DNA of 64,000 bases from an uncultured Acetatifactor sp. (GTDB lineage Bacteria; Bacillota; Clostridia; Lachnospirales; Lachnospiraceae): NCBI GenBank assembly GCA_910588225.1, contig CAJUQT010000007.1:1-64000 (forward strand). Reading direction: 5' to 3'. The translations under genes and the position numbers were made by a program. How positions within the stretch are numbered: position 1 is the stretch's first letter; every line of letters starts with the position of its first letter. The notes beneath the pieces were generated by a model. That model made no database searches and was not told where the DNA came from. It saw only the letters and a program-made list of their open reading frames with translations. Shown here one piece after another: positions 24,183-32,115 of the stretch.

Positions 24183-25280
24183 TCACTCTACTTCCTCATA
24201 AAATACTTGCAGAATCAATTCATACAATGCCTGTTCATCCGGATAAAATTCCTCATAAATTTCCCCCTGCACTGTCGCTCCCTGCAGGGAACGGAGACTT
24301 TCTTCCGAAAAATGATATCCTGCAGCCTGACCGGCCAGATAGCTGATCTCATCTACCCCGATATCTGTTACCATGTACTTACTCAATGTATTGTACAGCG
24401 TCAGCGGAAATGTAAGATCCTCTTTCACTGCACGGATAGCAGCAGAAGCATATGCCGTCAGATATTGCTTCTGCCTTTCCAGACGTCTGCCCGCGCTGTT
24501 AAAGCTGTCTGTATCACGGCTGCGCAGGTAATAATATGCCTCCATCCCCTCCAGATGAACTGTCTCTCCCTCTTTGACCTTAAACTCAGGATAGTTCATT
24601 GTCTCCACTGCACTCAGCTCGATTCCTCCCACAGCATCATTGATGAAAGGAATTGCCCCCATATTGATAGCACAGTAACCATGTATGGGCAAGCCATAGA
24701 ACAATCGTGACACTGCCTTCACACTCCGCTCACAGCTGAGCTGCGCTCCGTCTCCGTACCCATGCTGAATTGACAGCTGCGCTTTCTCAGTGCCCCAGTA
24801 TACGCCCTTTTCGTCATATATCTCCACATCCGTCATCGTATCTCTGGGAATTCCAATGACAGAAATTTCCCCGCTGTGTGGATTAAGCACCAGCAGAAAG
24901 ACAGCATCCGACTGCCCTCCGTCAATGGCATCTTCCACAGGTGCAACTTCGCTCATTTTATCGATACCCAAAAAAAGAAAGGTCAAAATATCTTCGTTAT
25001 AACGATAATGGACTCCATTGTAGCGAATATCGCCGGGCTGCCAATCCTCGTCCTCCTCCACCACTTCCACTTGCTCCTGCGTACCTCCAAGCTCTGTCGC
25101 CAGAGCACTCAGCGTTGCAATCATTTCTCCACTGTCCGCATGACTGTAGAGACTATTCTTCCCGGATATCTGTGTGGCCAAAACGATAATGGCTCCTGTG
25201 AAAATCAGCACTGCCATCCCCAGAAAAACTCTCACCAGTATACGCCGGATTTTCTTTTCCTTTTTTTCTTTTATTTTCAT
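24183..25280 (-). CDS. LytR-CpsA-Psr (LCP) family protein (copy 2)
   Basis: 365 residues from the ATG at 25280, with AAAGGGTGG upstream. An earlier start at 25430 would fall on the promoter and is rejected. Basic head (MKIKEKKEKKIRRI), one helix (about 13-35), LCP domain from LTFLFLGIDKMSE, with IGIPRDTM and SRDTDSFNSAGRRLERQKQY as the lipid-pyrophosphate-binding blocks. It closely parallels copy 1 but is less GC-rich. It is the first gene of cassette 2, driven by the strong promoter at 25402-25430. Confidence 0.9.
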   Translation of the reverse strand: MKIKEKKEKKIRRILVRVFLGMAVLIFTGAIIVLATQISGKNSLYSHADSGEMIATLSALATELGGTQEQVEVVEEDEDWQPGDIRYNGVHYRYNEDILTFLFLGIDKMSEVAPVEDAIDGGQSDAVFLLVLNPHSGEISVIGIPRDTMTDVEIYDEKGVYWGTEKAQLSIQHGYGDGAQLSCERSVKAVSRLFYGLPIHGYCAINMGAIPFINDAVGGIELSAVETMNYPEFKVKEGETVHLEGMEAYYYLRSRDTDSFNSAGRRLERQKQYLTAYASAAIRAVKEDLTFPLTLYNTLSKYMVTDIGVDEISYLAGQAAGYHFSEESLRSLQGATVQGEIYEEFYPDEQALYELILQVFYEEVE

Positions 25281-25401
25281 CCGACCACCCTTTCCTGAAA
25301 TTTCCTGTATTTTCTGATGCCAGATACTCAGTAAAATATCATGCTCAGGACTCAAGAGCATGTCTGAATAAATCCATATATTTTTGAACATTCCTTGCAT
25401 T

Positions 25402-25430
25402 ATTATAGTCATGTTTATGACTATAGTCAA
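25402..25430 (-). promoter_or_regulatory. Near-consensus promoter with palindromic operator for cassette 2
   Basis: On the minus strand TTGACT (25425-25430), a 17-base spacer and TATAAT (25402-25407). TATAGTCAT/ATGACTATA around GTTT forms a 22-bp inverted repeat (25404-25425) filling the spacer, an ideal repressor site. Otherwise the 305 bases from 25281 to 25585 hold no gene. Confidence 0.75.
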
Positions 25431-25585
25431 GTAGAAGATTACAAAATAATATAGTTTTAAAAGCTGACAACCTCTTTCCGCGTATTAAAAGAGTTTAAGG
25501 CACTCAAAAGGTTTGATAAAGCAATTAACAAAGTACGTATTTAAGAAGTTCTGCAGATTTCAAATATTACTATGAGGATAAAGCA

Positions 25586-25969
25586 TTGATTATCTATACG
25601 CCTTTTTGGGAAACGCTGAGGAAATCCGGAGAAACCACTTATACTTTGATTACCAAATACCATATATCCAGCGCCATTTTAGACAAGCTTACTATAAAAG
25701 TTCCTCTGCCATTCCGGCGCCGCGAAGCCAAAACCGCTTTTCTTTGCGGTTTTGCGAGACTGCTGTGCGCCAAACCCGCTTTTCTTGCGGGTTTGTGTGC
25801 ATCTTCTAAACTCCCGACTTTCATAAATGGTGGAGCGGTTTAGTGCATGGGAGTTTAGAAAAAATAAGCCAATGAACACAACTACCCTGAATGACTTTTG
25901 CGTATCTTTAACTGCCAGATACAGGATATTGCACAGTATGTACCCTCCGATGAGGATCAGCCTCCATAA
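25586..25969 (+). pseudogene. Broken XRE regulator of cassette 2
   Basis: Starting at TTG 25586 (GAGGATAAAG upstream), the sequence encodes IYTPFWETLRKSGETTYTLI ... DKL, parallel to the intact 74-residue regulator. The frame is then cut by a 166-bp insertion (25691-25856) and resumes at 25857 with RKNKPMNTTTLNDFC. A small deletion shifts the frame again before QDIAQYVPSDE, ending at TAA 25967-25969. Unlike copy 1 it points away from its LCP gene. Confidence 0.85.
25691..25856. mobile_element. 166-bp hairpin-rich insertion in the XRE pseudogene
   Basis: Ends are fixed by comparison with the intact regulator. The insert contains AAAACCGC..GCGGTTTT and AAACCCGC..GCGGGTTT hairpins and, at its right end, an 11-bp inverted pair (TCTAAACTCCC..GGGAGTTTAGA, right arm reaching a few bases past the junction). 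It has no ORF. A small non-autonomous element is the simplest reading; I see no clear target-site duplication. Confidence 0.55.
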
Positions 25970-26052
25970 ATATCATTGACAAGCAAAATAGCCTGTGATA
26001 GAATACAGCATATTGGAAAGCGAGCCTGAACAAATTGAAAGGGCTGCTTTCC

Positions 26053-26120
26053 CGAGGCAGTTCGTAACCATCCTGCCCTGAAAAGGCCGTGAGCCTTTTC
26101 AAAATCAAAACTAAGGAGGA
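26053..26120 (+). ncRNA. PreQ1-I-like riboswitch aptamer
   Basis: GGCAG (26056-26060) pairs with CTGCC (26083-26087) around a loop containing TTCGTAACC, close to known preQ1-I loops. The tail runs through AAAATCAAAACTAAGGAGG as in the class, where the A-rich tail and Shine-Dalgarno form the pseudoknot. An extra hairpin (GAAAAGGC..GCCTTTTC) interrupts the linker, which is unusual. The genes downstream are for queuine salvage and transport, supporting the ligand. Confidence 0.62.
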
Positions 26121-26141
26121 TGCAGGGATAGTATGCCCTGC

Positions 26142-26166
26142 CGCGTCCTTTGGGACGCTTTTTTAA
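26142..26166 (+). terminator. Riboswitch-controlled terminator
   Basis: GCGTCC-TTT-GGGACGC followed by six T ends one base before the AAC preceding the queL ATG. A competing stem (GCAGGG 26122-26127 with CCCTGC 26136-26141, or with CCCTG of the aptamer) offers an antiterminator. Confidence 0.75.
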
Positions 26167-26167
26167 C

Positions 26168-26860
26168 ATGGAAAGATACAGTAAAATTCTGGAAAAACAA
26201 AAAAGAGAAATTGTTCTGCTCCGCGGCAGGGGATGCGTGTACGGAAAATGTCCCTTCTGCGACTATCATCTGGATAAATGTGTGGATGAAAATTCCAATT
26301 ACCTTCTCAACCGCGAAGTGCTCAGTCAGGTCACAGGAGAATTCGGTAATCTGGAAGTCATCAACAGCGGTTCCGTTTTCGAGCTGGATTCTCAGACTCT
26401 CAATCTGATTAAAACCATATGCCGGGAAAGAAATATATCCACCATCCATTTTGAATCCCACTATTTATATCAAGAAAAAATTCCTGCATTGAGACAGGAA
26501 TTTTCCGATTTTCATGTAAAAATGAAGCTGGGACTGGAAACTTTTGACTGGGAATTTCGTGAAAATGTGCTGAAAAAAGGGATTCCTGACCGGAATCCCG
26601 AAATCATCAGCCGCCGGTTTGACGAGGCAAATTTCCTGTTCGGCATAAATGGTCAGACTTTGGTCTCCATGGAACAGGATATCCTGCTGGGGCTTAAGTA
26701 TTTTGAACGTATCTGTCTGAACATCATGTGTGAAAACAGTACTTCTGTCAGACCGGATAAGGAAGTTATCGCCATATTTCGCGAAAAACTTTATCCGAAA
26801 TACATAGAGAATGACTGTGTTGATATTTTAATTGAAAACACTGACTTCGGTGTGGGATAA
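26168..26860 (+). CDS. queL: QueL-like radical SAM queuine lyase
   Basis: 230 residues. C23-x4-C28-x2-C31 (GRGCVYGKCPFCDY) is a radical-SAM cluster with a CX4CX2C spacing, not the usual CX3CX2C. QueL proteins release queuine from queuosine breakdown products so that bacteria unable to make it de novo can reuse it. The call rests on the odd cysteine spacing, the size, the preQ1-type riboswitch ahead and the queuosine-precursor transporter behind. The ATG at 26168 has no good Shine-Dalgarno close by, because the AAGGAGG at 26113 lies inside the riboswitch. No QueK hydrolase is seen next to it. Confidence 0.65.
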   Translation: MERYSKILEKQKREIVLLRGRGCVYGKCPFCDYHLDKCVDENSNYLLNREVLSQVTGEFGNLEVINSGSVFELDSQTLNLIKTICRERNISTIHFESHYLYQEKIPALRQEFSDFHVKMKLGLETFDWEFRENVLKKGIPDRNPEIISRRFDEANFLFGINGQTLVSMEQDILLGLKYFERICLNIMCENSTSVRPDKEVIAIFREKLYPKYIENDCVDILIENTDFGVG

Positions 26861-26943
26861 AGAACCAAAGTGTCCCTTTCACATTTTTACCGGAACAAAT
26901 CACCACTTCAAGATTCAATAATACAAGGGGGTAAATACCACTC

Positions 26944-27657
26944 ATGAACAATGAACTTTTACTGGCAGGTTCTCTCATTTTCATTTTTTCCATGGCACTG
27001 GCCGGCTACTACTTCTTCGGCAAAACCGGTCTCTATTGTCTGTCTGCCATTGCCACTATTCTGGCCAACATCGAGGCGTTAATTCTAATTCATGCCTTCC
27101 ATATGGAACAGACGCTGGGTAATGTGCTGTTTGCAGTCACCTTTCTGATTACTGACATTTTATCCGAATGCGAAGGCAAAAAAGAAGCCAATAAGGCGGT
27201 GTGGATCGGCATGTTCACCTCGCTGTTCTTCCTGCTGCTCAGCCAGAGCTGGCTGCTGTACCTTCCTGCGGAAGGAGATTGGGCCATGGACTCCATCAGA
27301 CAGATTTTTTCCAGCACGCCCAGAATGCTGCTTTCTTCCTTCATCGTCTACGCCGTAAGCCAGATGTTCGACGTATGGCTCTATCACAAGTGGTGGGCCT
27401 TTACGGAGAAAAAATATGGTGACAGACGTAAGTTTTTGTGGCTCAGAAACAATGGCTCCACACTGATAAGTCAGAGTCTGAACACATTACTTTTCACACT
27501 GTTCGCCTTTTACGGCATCTATGATGTGAAAACGCTGCTGTCCATTTTTGCTTCCAGCTATGTGATATATATTTTCACATCGCTCCTTGATACCCCGGCA
27601 CTGTATCTGGCCAGAAAAATCCATGATAAAAAGCAGTCAGCGGCCGGCGTTCTGTAG
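26944..27657 (+). CDS. Queuosine precursor transporter (QPTR/YhhQ, VUT family)
   Basis: 237 residues with six to seven hydrophobic helices. TDILSECEGKKEANKAVWIG and the later DVWLYHKWW and RNNGSTLISQSLNT blocks are characteristic of the VUT/YhhQ family, which imports preQ0, preQ1 or queuine. AAGGGGGT precedes the ATG. It is 83 bases after queL and most likely shares its riboswitch. Its last 21 bases overlap the end of the convergent bile salt hydrolase gene. Confidence 0.9.
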   Translation: MNNELLLAGSLIFIFSMALAGYYFFGKTGLYCLSAIATILANIEALILIHAFHMEQTLGNVLFAVTFLITDILSECEGKKEANKAVWIGMFTSLFFLLLSQSWLLYLPAEGDWAMDSIRQIFSSTPRMLLSSFIVYAVSQMFDVWLYHKWWAFTEKKYGDRRKFLWLRNNGSTLISQSLNTLLFTLFAFYGIYDVKTLLSIFASSYVIYIFTSLLDTPALYLARKIHDKKQSAAGVL

Positions 27658-28620
27658 ATGTATCCGCTGCTCCTGAAGCATGGGATATCTTGCCGGAAGG
27701 CCGGCCTCCAGGTCCTCCCTGTGCATGTCCACCGCTGTAATCTGATGATTTTCATAGGTAGTGTAATAATAAATTCCTTTGTCCACATTACAGCAGGAGG
27801 TATAGATGGTAATCTCATATTTACCATCGTCCACTTTACAGCATCCCCGCTGCTGGTCCACAGAACCCAATATATGGAAAAACTGACTGACACTCTCCGC
27901 CTCGGACTCTCCGGAATGGGAATTCATCTTAACAAAAGCCGCACGCACAAACCGAGACTGAGAAGACAGATCTCCCGGAAGGCCCAGCGCCCCCATTCCC
28001 CGGCTGTAGGAATACAGCGGCAGCTGGGCGGAGAACTGATTCTTCGGTTCTTCCTGCGACAGCTGCATATAATTGTTGAGTGCAAACAGCTGCTGGGAAA
28101 AAGGCGGATTATTAGTCAAAACGCCAACCGGATTATCATAAATCTTCAGGCCTTCTTTTGTGGACTCCACAGTAATGCAGCTGTCTCTATCCGCAATTAT
28201 CCAGTGCAGCTGCGCTGCCGGCAGCTTTTCATTAAAATTGTCATCTGTGAGATTTATTTTCTCCAGCAATACCTTCGCTTCCCTCACCTCTCTGCACTGA
28301 CTCAGTATCCAGGGAATAAATTCATAAGTGGCTACATTTTCTCTGTCTGACAATCCCTTTTGGTAAGACGCATTTCCCACAAAATTAAGTCCTGCCATTC
28401 CCAGTCCTTTTTCATTCACTGCATCATAATACAAGGGAGATTCCTCCTCCACATGTGCCATGCCAATCATGGCATAATGCTTCTCCTGTGTTCCCATATA
28501 ACGGAAACGCAGCGGGAAATTCCTGGGTATAACCACAATTTCCTCCCCATAAGAAAAGTCATTGTCCAAAGTCCTTCCGAAGTAAAAATCTCTTGTCCTG
28601 TATGTCGCTGCCGTACACAT
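27637..28620 (-). CDS. Choloylglycine (bile salt) hydrolase family protein
   Basis: 327-residue N-terminal nucleophile hydrolase, normal length. All residues of the bile salt hydrolase active site can be placed: C2 (exposed after Met removal), R16, D19, N79, N170 and R223. CTAATYRTRDFYFGRTLDND is the classic opening. The related penicillin V acylases share the fold, but the Asn79 loop and overall similarity favour bile salt deconjugation. No signal peptide, so it acts in the cytoplasm. It is monocistronic and convergent with the transporter gene. This strongly suggests an intestinal habitat. Confidence 0.92.
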   Translation of the reverse strand: MCTAATYRTRDFYFGRTLDNDFSYGEEIVVIPRNFPLRFRYMGTQEKHYAMIGMAHVEEESPLYYDAVNEKGLGMAGLNFVGNASYQKGLSDRENVATYEFIPWILSQCREVREAKVLLEKINLTDDNFNEKLPAAQLHWIIADRDSCITVESTKEGLKIYDNPVGVLTNNPPFSQQLFALNNYMQLSQEEPKNQFSAQLPLYSYSRGMGALGLPGDLSSQSRFVRAAFVKMNSHSGESEAESVSQFFHILGSVDQQRGCCKVDDGKYEITIYTSCCNVDKGIYYYTTYENHQITAVDMHREDLEAGLPARYPMLQEQRIHLQNAGR

Positions 28621-28713
28621 TGTTCTCAGTCTCCTCTCGATTTTGCATGGTTTTGTGCTTCCTCTGAGCGCACCGTATACATCTCACATGGTAAGCTGCA
28701 AAAATGCTTTTTC

Positions 28714-29286
28714 CTATATGGCTCCCATCAATCCATAAATCATGGTTCCCACCACGCCGCTTCCCAGGATAATCGTTACAGCATTTATCTTAAATTTCCT
28801 GAGCAGAAACAACGCTGCTCCAAAAATTACCAGCTCCACCACCCGGATATCACGCAATACAATATTCCCAATTTCAGCCTGAAATAATCCCAGCATAAGA
28901 ATAGATGCTCCCGCAGACCCAATCAAAGCCACCACTGCAGGCCGCATAGCACCGAGAACAATCTGAACCCCCTGCATGGAACGATATTTATAGTAAAAAT
29001 ATGCCAGTGTCAGACAGATACAAAACGAAGGCAGGATACAGCCAATGGTGCAAATCAGTACGCCTGGAATCCCAGCTATCCTCATACCTACAAAAGTCGC
29101 GGAATTGATGGATATAGGACCAGGGGTCATTTCTGCCACCGTAATCAAATCAGAAAATTCCTCCAATGTCATCAATCCATGAATATTTACAATCTGTTCC
29201 TGAATCAGGGGAATAGCCGCATAACCTCCGCCCACGCTGAACAATCCAACCTGAATAAAAGAGAAAAATAATTTCAGTAATAGCAT
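28714..29286 (-). CDS. Chromate transporter half-protein, second gene
   Basis: 190-residue CHR-family membrane protein. The N-terminal SFIQVGLFSVGGGYAAIPLI and LITVAEMTPGPISINSATFVG contain the family's GGG and PGP motifs. Short CHR proteins usually come as paired genes whose products work together, and the partner abuts directly upstream. Chromate efflux is the family's known activity, but for a gut anaerobe the true anion is uncertain. Confidence 0.88.
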   Translation of the reverse strand: MLLLKLFFSFIQVGLFSVGGGYAAIPLIQEQIVNIHGLMTLEEFSDLITVAEMTPGPISINSATFVGMRIAGIPGVLICTIGCILPSFCICLTLAYFYYKYRSMQGVQIVLGAMRPAVVALIGSAGASILMLGLFQAEIGNIVLRDIRVVELVIFGAALFLLRKFKINAVTIILGSGVVGTMIYGLMGAI

Positions 29287-29892
29287 TTATGCTTCCGTTC
29301 CTTTCTTTTTTCTCATGGTAACCGCCATATCTGCAAGTCCGATACCCAGACAGGTTAAAATCACCAGCATAGCACTGATATCAAAAAAATATGTTGCCAC
29401 AAAAGCTGTCACCATCATTCCGATATATAGAATCCTTTTTGTCTTCATCACATTCCCCGCCAGATTCAGCACAACATCAAATATCACAGCCGCCACTCCG
29501 GCGCGCATTACCTGTAACGCCACGGCAATATAGGGATTCGTACGAAACTGTTCATAGAAGAGTGAAATGACGGATATAATCACCATGGGAGGGAGTATGG
29601 TTCCCGCAATTGCCGCCAGCGAACCTGTCACTCCGGCCATTCGATAGCCGATAATGACAGAGGCATTTACCGGAAGCGGTCCCGGAGAAGACTGTGTAAT
29701 TGCCGTCACATCAAGCATTTCGTCTTCGTCAAGCCACTTCAGTTCCTCCACGTATTTCTTCTTCATCAGGGAAACAATGACAAATCCTCCTCCAAAAGTA
29801 CAGGCACTCAAAACAAACATGGATTTAAATAAAATCCACAATTTATTTCCTGCCTTCTTCCCTTCTTCCTTTTTCTCTTCTTCTTTTTTCAT
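29287..29892 (-). CDS. Chromate transporter half-protein, first gene
   Basis: 201 residues from the ATG at 29892, which has GGGAGG five bases upstream. A charged Lys/Glu-rich N-terminus precedes FVLSACTFGGGFVIVSLMKKK and ITQSSPGPLPVNASVIIGYRMAG, the CHR motifs. Its stop abuts the start of the second half-gene, a typical co-translated pair. The two differ clearly, so they are not a recent duplication. Confidence 0.88.
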   Translation of the reverse strand: MKKEEEKKEEGKKAGNKLWILFKSMFVLSACTFGGGFVIVSLMKKKYVEELKWLDEDEMLDVTAITQSSPGPLPVNASVIIGYRMAGVTGSLAAIAGTILPPMVIISVISLFYEQFRTNPYIAVALQVMRAGVAAVIFDVVLNLAGNVMKTKRILYIGMMVTAFVATYFFDISAMLVILTCLGIGLADMAVTMRKKKGTEA

Positions 29893-29961
29893 CGCAGCCT
29901 CCCGCAAATCTCTATTCTATTACACACTTTTCACGAATCATATTATTTGTAAAATGCTCTC

Positions 29962-30001
29962 CAAAAATACAAAAATGCAGGCATCTCACCGATACCTGCA
30001 T
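29962..30001 (-). terminator. Terminator of the RlmD-like operon
   Basis: Arms 29975-29985 and 29991-30001 pair over 11 bases with one mismatch. On the minus strand they are followed by TTTTTGTATTTTT. Confidence 0.8.
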
Positions 30002-30093
30002 ATAACCGGCTGTCGGTCAAAACACGATTTCATTCTCCTTTGTGGTCTCAGGGGAATCATTTTCTTCTTCCCGCTGTTACATTCAGACACAAA

Positions 30094-31764
30094 TCAGTTT
30101 TTTCTCGAAAGCTGACAAACCGTCTCTATATTCGCCGTCCACGGAAACTGATCTACTGTCACCGCTCTCTCCACCACATATCCCGCCTGTAAAAACACCT
30201 CCAAGTCCCGCACAAGACTGGTAGGCTTACAGGAAATATAAATAATATGTTCCACCCCATAGGCGATGACTTTCGGCAATGTCTTCGGATGAATGCCGTC
30301 TCTGGGCGGATCAAGAATAATCAAATCCGGCCTCTCCTCGATGGTATCCAGAACCTTCAGCACATCCCCGGCAATAAATTCGCAATTATTCAAGCCGTTT
30401 TCCGCCGCATTTCTCACAGCGGCCTGCACTGCCTCCTCCACAATTTCCACGCCAATCACCTTATCCGCCGCGGGAGCCATCATCTGTGCAATGGTACCTG
30501 TACCGCTGTACAGGTCATATACAATTCCGCCCCTTTTGCCATTTCCGCTCTGCGGTCGCTTCGCTTCTGTACCGGTCTCCCGGTTCTGTGCGTTATCCTC
30601 CTTCATTCCGGCTTCCCCGTTTATCCCCTCTTCCGCTTCTGTTCCGGCTCGCCTCCCGATGACTCTTCCGGCCTGCTCCACATACTCCCTCACCGTCTCA
30701 TACAAAACCTCTGCGCCATATGTATTGGTCTGGAAAAAAGAAAAGACAGAAATGCGGAATCGAAGTCCCAGCAGCTCTTCGTAAAAGTAATCCTTTCCAT
30801 AAAGAATGTTCATATGGTCACTCTGTACAATATCTGCCGCGGAATCATTTGTAATATGTAAAATTCCGGCAAAATGTCCCTTCATCTTTCCACTGCGCTC
30901 CAGTTCCAACAGACCTTCCCGAAAGCCTTCTATCAGCCGTTCATTTGCTGCATGTCCTTCCTTCGGTCTTCCCGGCAGCGCCGCCGGCTTCTTTCCAGAT
31001 GTCCCTTCTCCGGAGGTCTCACCGGCTTCCCCAGAGAAAGAATTGCCTTCACACATGCTCTTCCCGGGAGCCTCCGCGCAAAAGTCCTCTCCCCAGGGAT
31101 CCTGGCTGGTAGTCACCAGTGCCACCAGAATTTCCCCGGTTCCCGAAGCCTTCCTCACCACCAGATGACGCAGGTATCCTTCATGCCGCAGCCGATGATA
31201 ATACCCTACATCCTGATCTCCAAAATAATCCAGAACTGTCCTCAAAATCAGACGATAATCCTCATCCACAATGCGACAGTCTCCCACTGTCACCACATCA
31301 TAAAAGCTGCCCCGTTTGTGCATGCCCAGAGTCAGAGGACCATCCTTTACCTCATCACCAAAGGTAAACTCCATCTTATTCCGGTATCCGTATATCGCCG
31401 GACTCCCCTTGATTCCCTCCCAGTGCCAGGGTTCCTTTTGTCTGCTCAGACAGCTGTTCAGAAGTCTCTTCACCTGGCTTTCCTTTATCTTCAGCTGCTC
31501 TTCATATGGCAGAGACAGATAAGTGCACCCTCCGCATATGCCAAAAAGGGAACACGGACTTCCGGTCTCCAGAGGTGACTTTTCAAGCACCTCCAGCAGA
31601 CGGCCTTCCGCCTTCCCATTTCTGATTTTATTGACGCTGAGCTTTATTCGCTGTCCGGGCAGGCTGTTCTTTACGATAACGGTACCATCCCCAGTCTGTG
31701 CTGCTCCTTTATTGGGGAAATCTACCCTCTCAACTGTCGCTTCATACACCTGTCCTTTTTTCAT
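30094..31764 (-). CDS. 23S rRNA (uracil-5-)-methyltransferase, RlmD/RlmCD type
   Basis: SAM-dependent m5U methyltransferase, 556 residues. A TRAM RNA-binding domain fills the first 60 residues, followed by the iron-sulfur cysteines CSLFGICGGC. The SAM loop is YDLYSGTGTIAQMM, then LDPPRDGIHPKTL, and the catalytic cysteine lies in YISCKPTSL. It is about 100 residues longer than usual because of two low-complexity Glu/Gly/Ala inserts (about 235-275 and 380-415). It forms an operon with the small acidic protein four bases upstream. Confidence 0.92.
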   Translation of the reverse strand: MKKGQVYEATVERVDFPNKGAAQTGDGTVIVKNSLPGQRIKLSVNKIRNGKAEGRLLEVLEKSPLETGSPCSLFGICGGCTYLSLPYEEQLKIKESQVKRLLNSCLSRQKEPWHWEGIKGSPAIYGYRNKMEFTFGDEVKDGPLTLGMHKRGSFYDVVTVGDCRIVDEDYRLILRTVLDYFGDQDVGYYHRLRHEGYLRHLVVRKASGTGEILVALVTTSQDPWGEDFCAEAPGKSMCEGNSFSGEAGETSGEGTSGKKPAALPGRPKEGHAANERLIEGFREGLLELERSGKMKGHFAGILHITNDSAADIVQSDHMNILYGKDYFYEELLGLRFRISVFSFFQTNTYGAEVLYETVREYVEQAGRVIGRRAGTEAEEGINGEAGMKEDNAQNRETGTEAKRPQSGNGKRGGIVYDLYSGTGTIAQMMAPAADKVIGVEIVEEAVQAAVRNAAENGLNNCEFIAGDVLKVLDTIEERPDLIILDPPRDGIHPKTLPKVIAYGVEHIIYISCKPTSLVRDLEVFLQAGYVVERAVTVDQFPWTANIETVCQLSRKN

Positions 31765-31768
31765 TCAG

Positions 31769-32038
31769 TCAGTTCTCTCCCTCGTCCGCAAAGAAGTCAT
31801 CCTCTTCGTCCTCTGCATCCTCATCCTCGAACTCATCTTCGAATTCTTCCTCAAAGTCCTCCAGATAACGGGGATTCAGATAGCGGTATACCGCATAGGC
31901 AATGCCGGCCACTGCTGCAACTGCACCGATAATCGCCAGCACACATACCACAACATTCCATTCCTTCTTCTCTTCTTCCTTCTTCCCCAACAGGTCATTC
32001 AGTCTTGCCATATCGATCAGGTTCTCGATCTTATTCAT
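31769..32038 (-). CDS. Small membrane protein with acidic tail (DUF4366-like)
   Basis: 89 residues: an amphipathic head (MNKIENLIDMARLNDLLGKK), one helix (about 28-48, VVVCVLAIIGAVAAVAGIAY), then a tail that is almost only Glu, Asp and Phe. It resembles short Lachnospiraceae proteins in the DUF4366 group; no function is known to me. It precedes rlmD by four bases. GGAGGTGG precedes the start, and an extended -10 (TGATATAAT) lies about 65 bases upstream. Confidence 0.7.
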   Translation of the reverse strand: MNKIENLIDMARLNDLLGKKEEEKKEWNVVVCVLAIIGAVAAVAGIAYAVYRYLNPRYLEDFEEEFEDEFEDEDAEDEEDDFFADEGEN

Positions 32039-32115
32039 AAAGCCACCTCCATGCTGACAGATTTTCTGCCTTTTTTAGTTAACACCCTTATTATATCATA
32101 TTCACCCCAAAAATA

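Noticed and set aside
25691-25856. Insertion read as a riboswitch or attenuator
   Set aside because: It splits a coding region demonstrated by the intact paralogue and does not precede a gene in a leader position.
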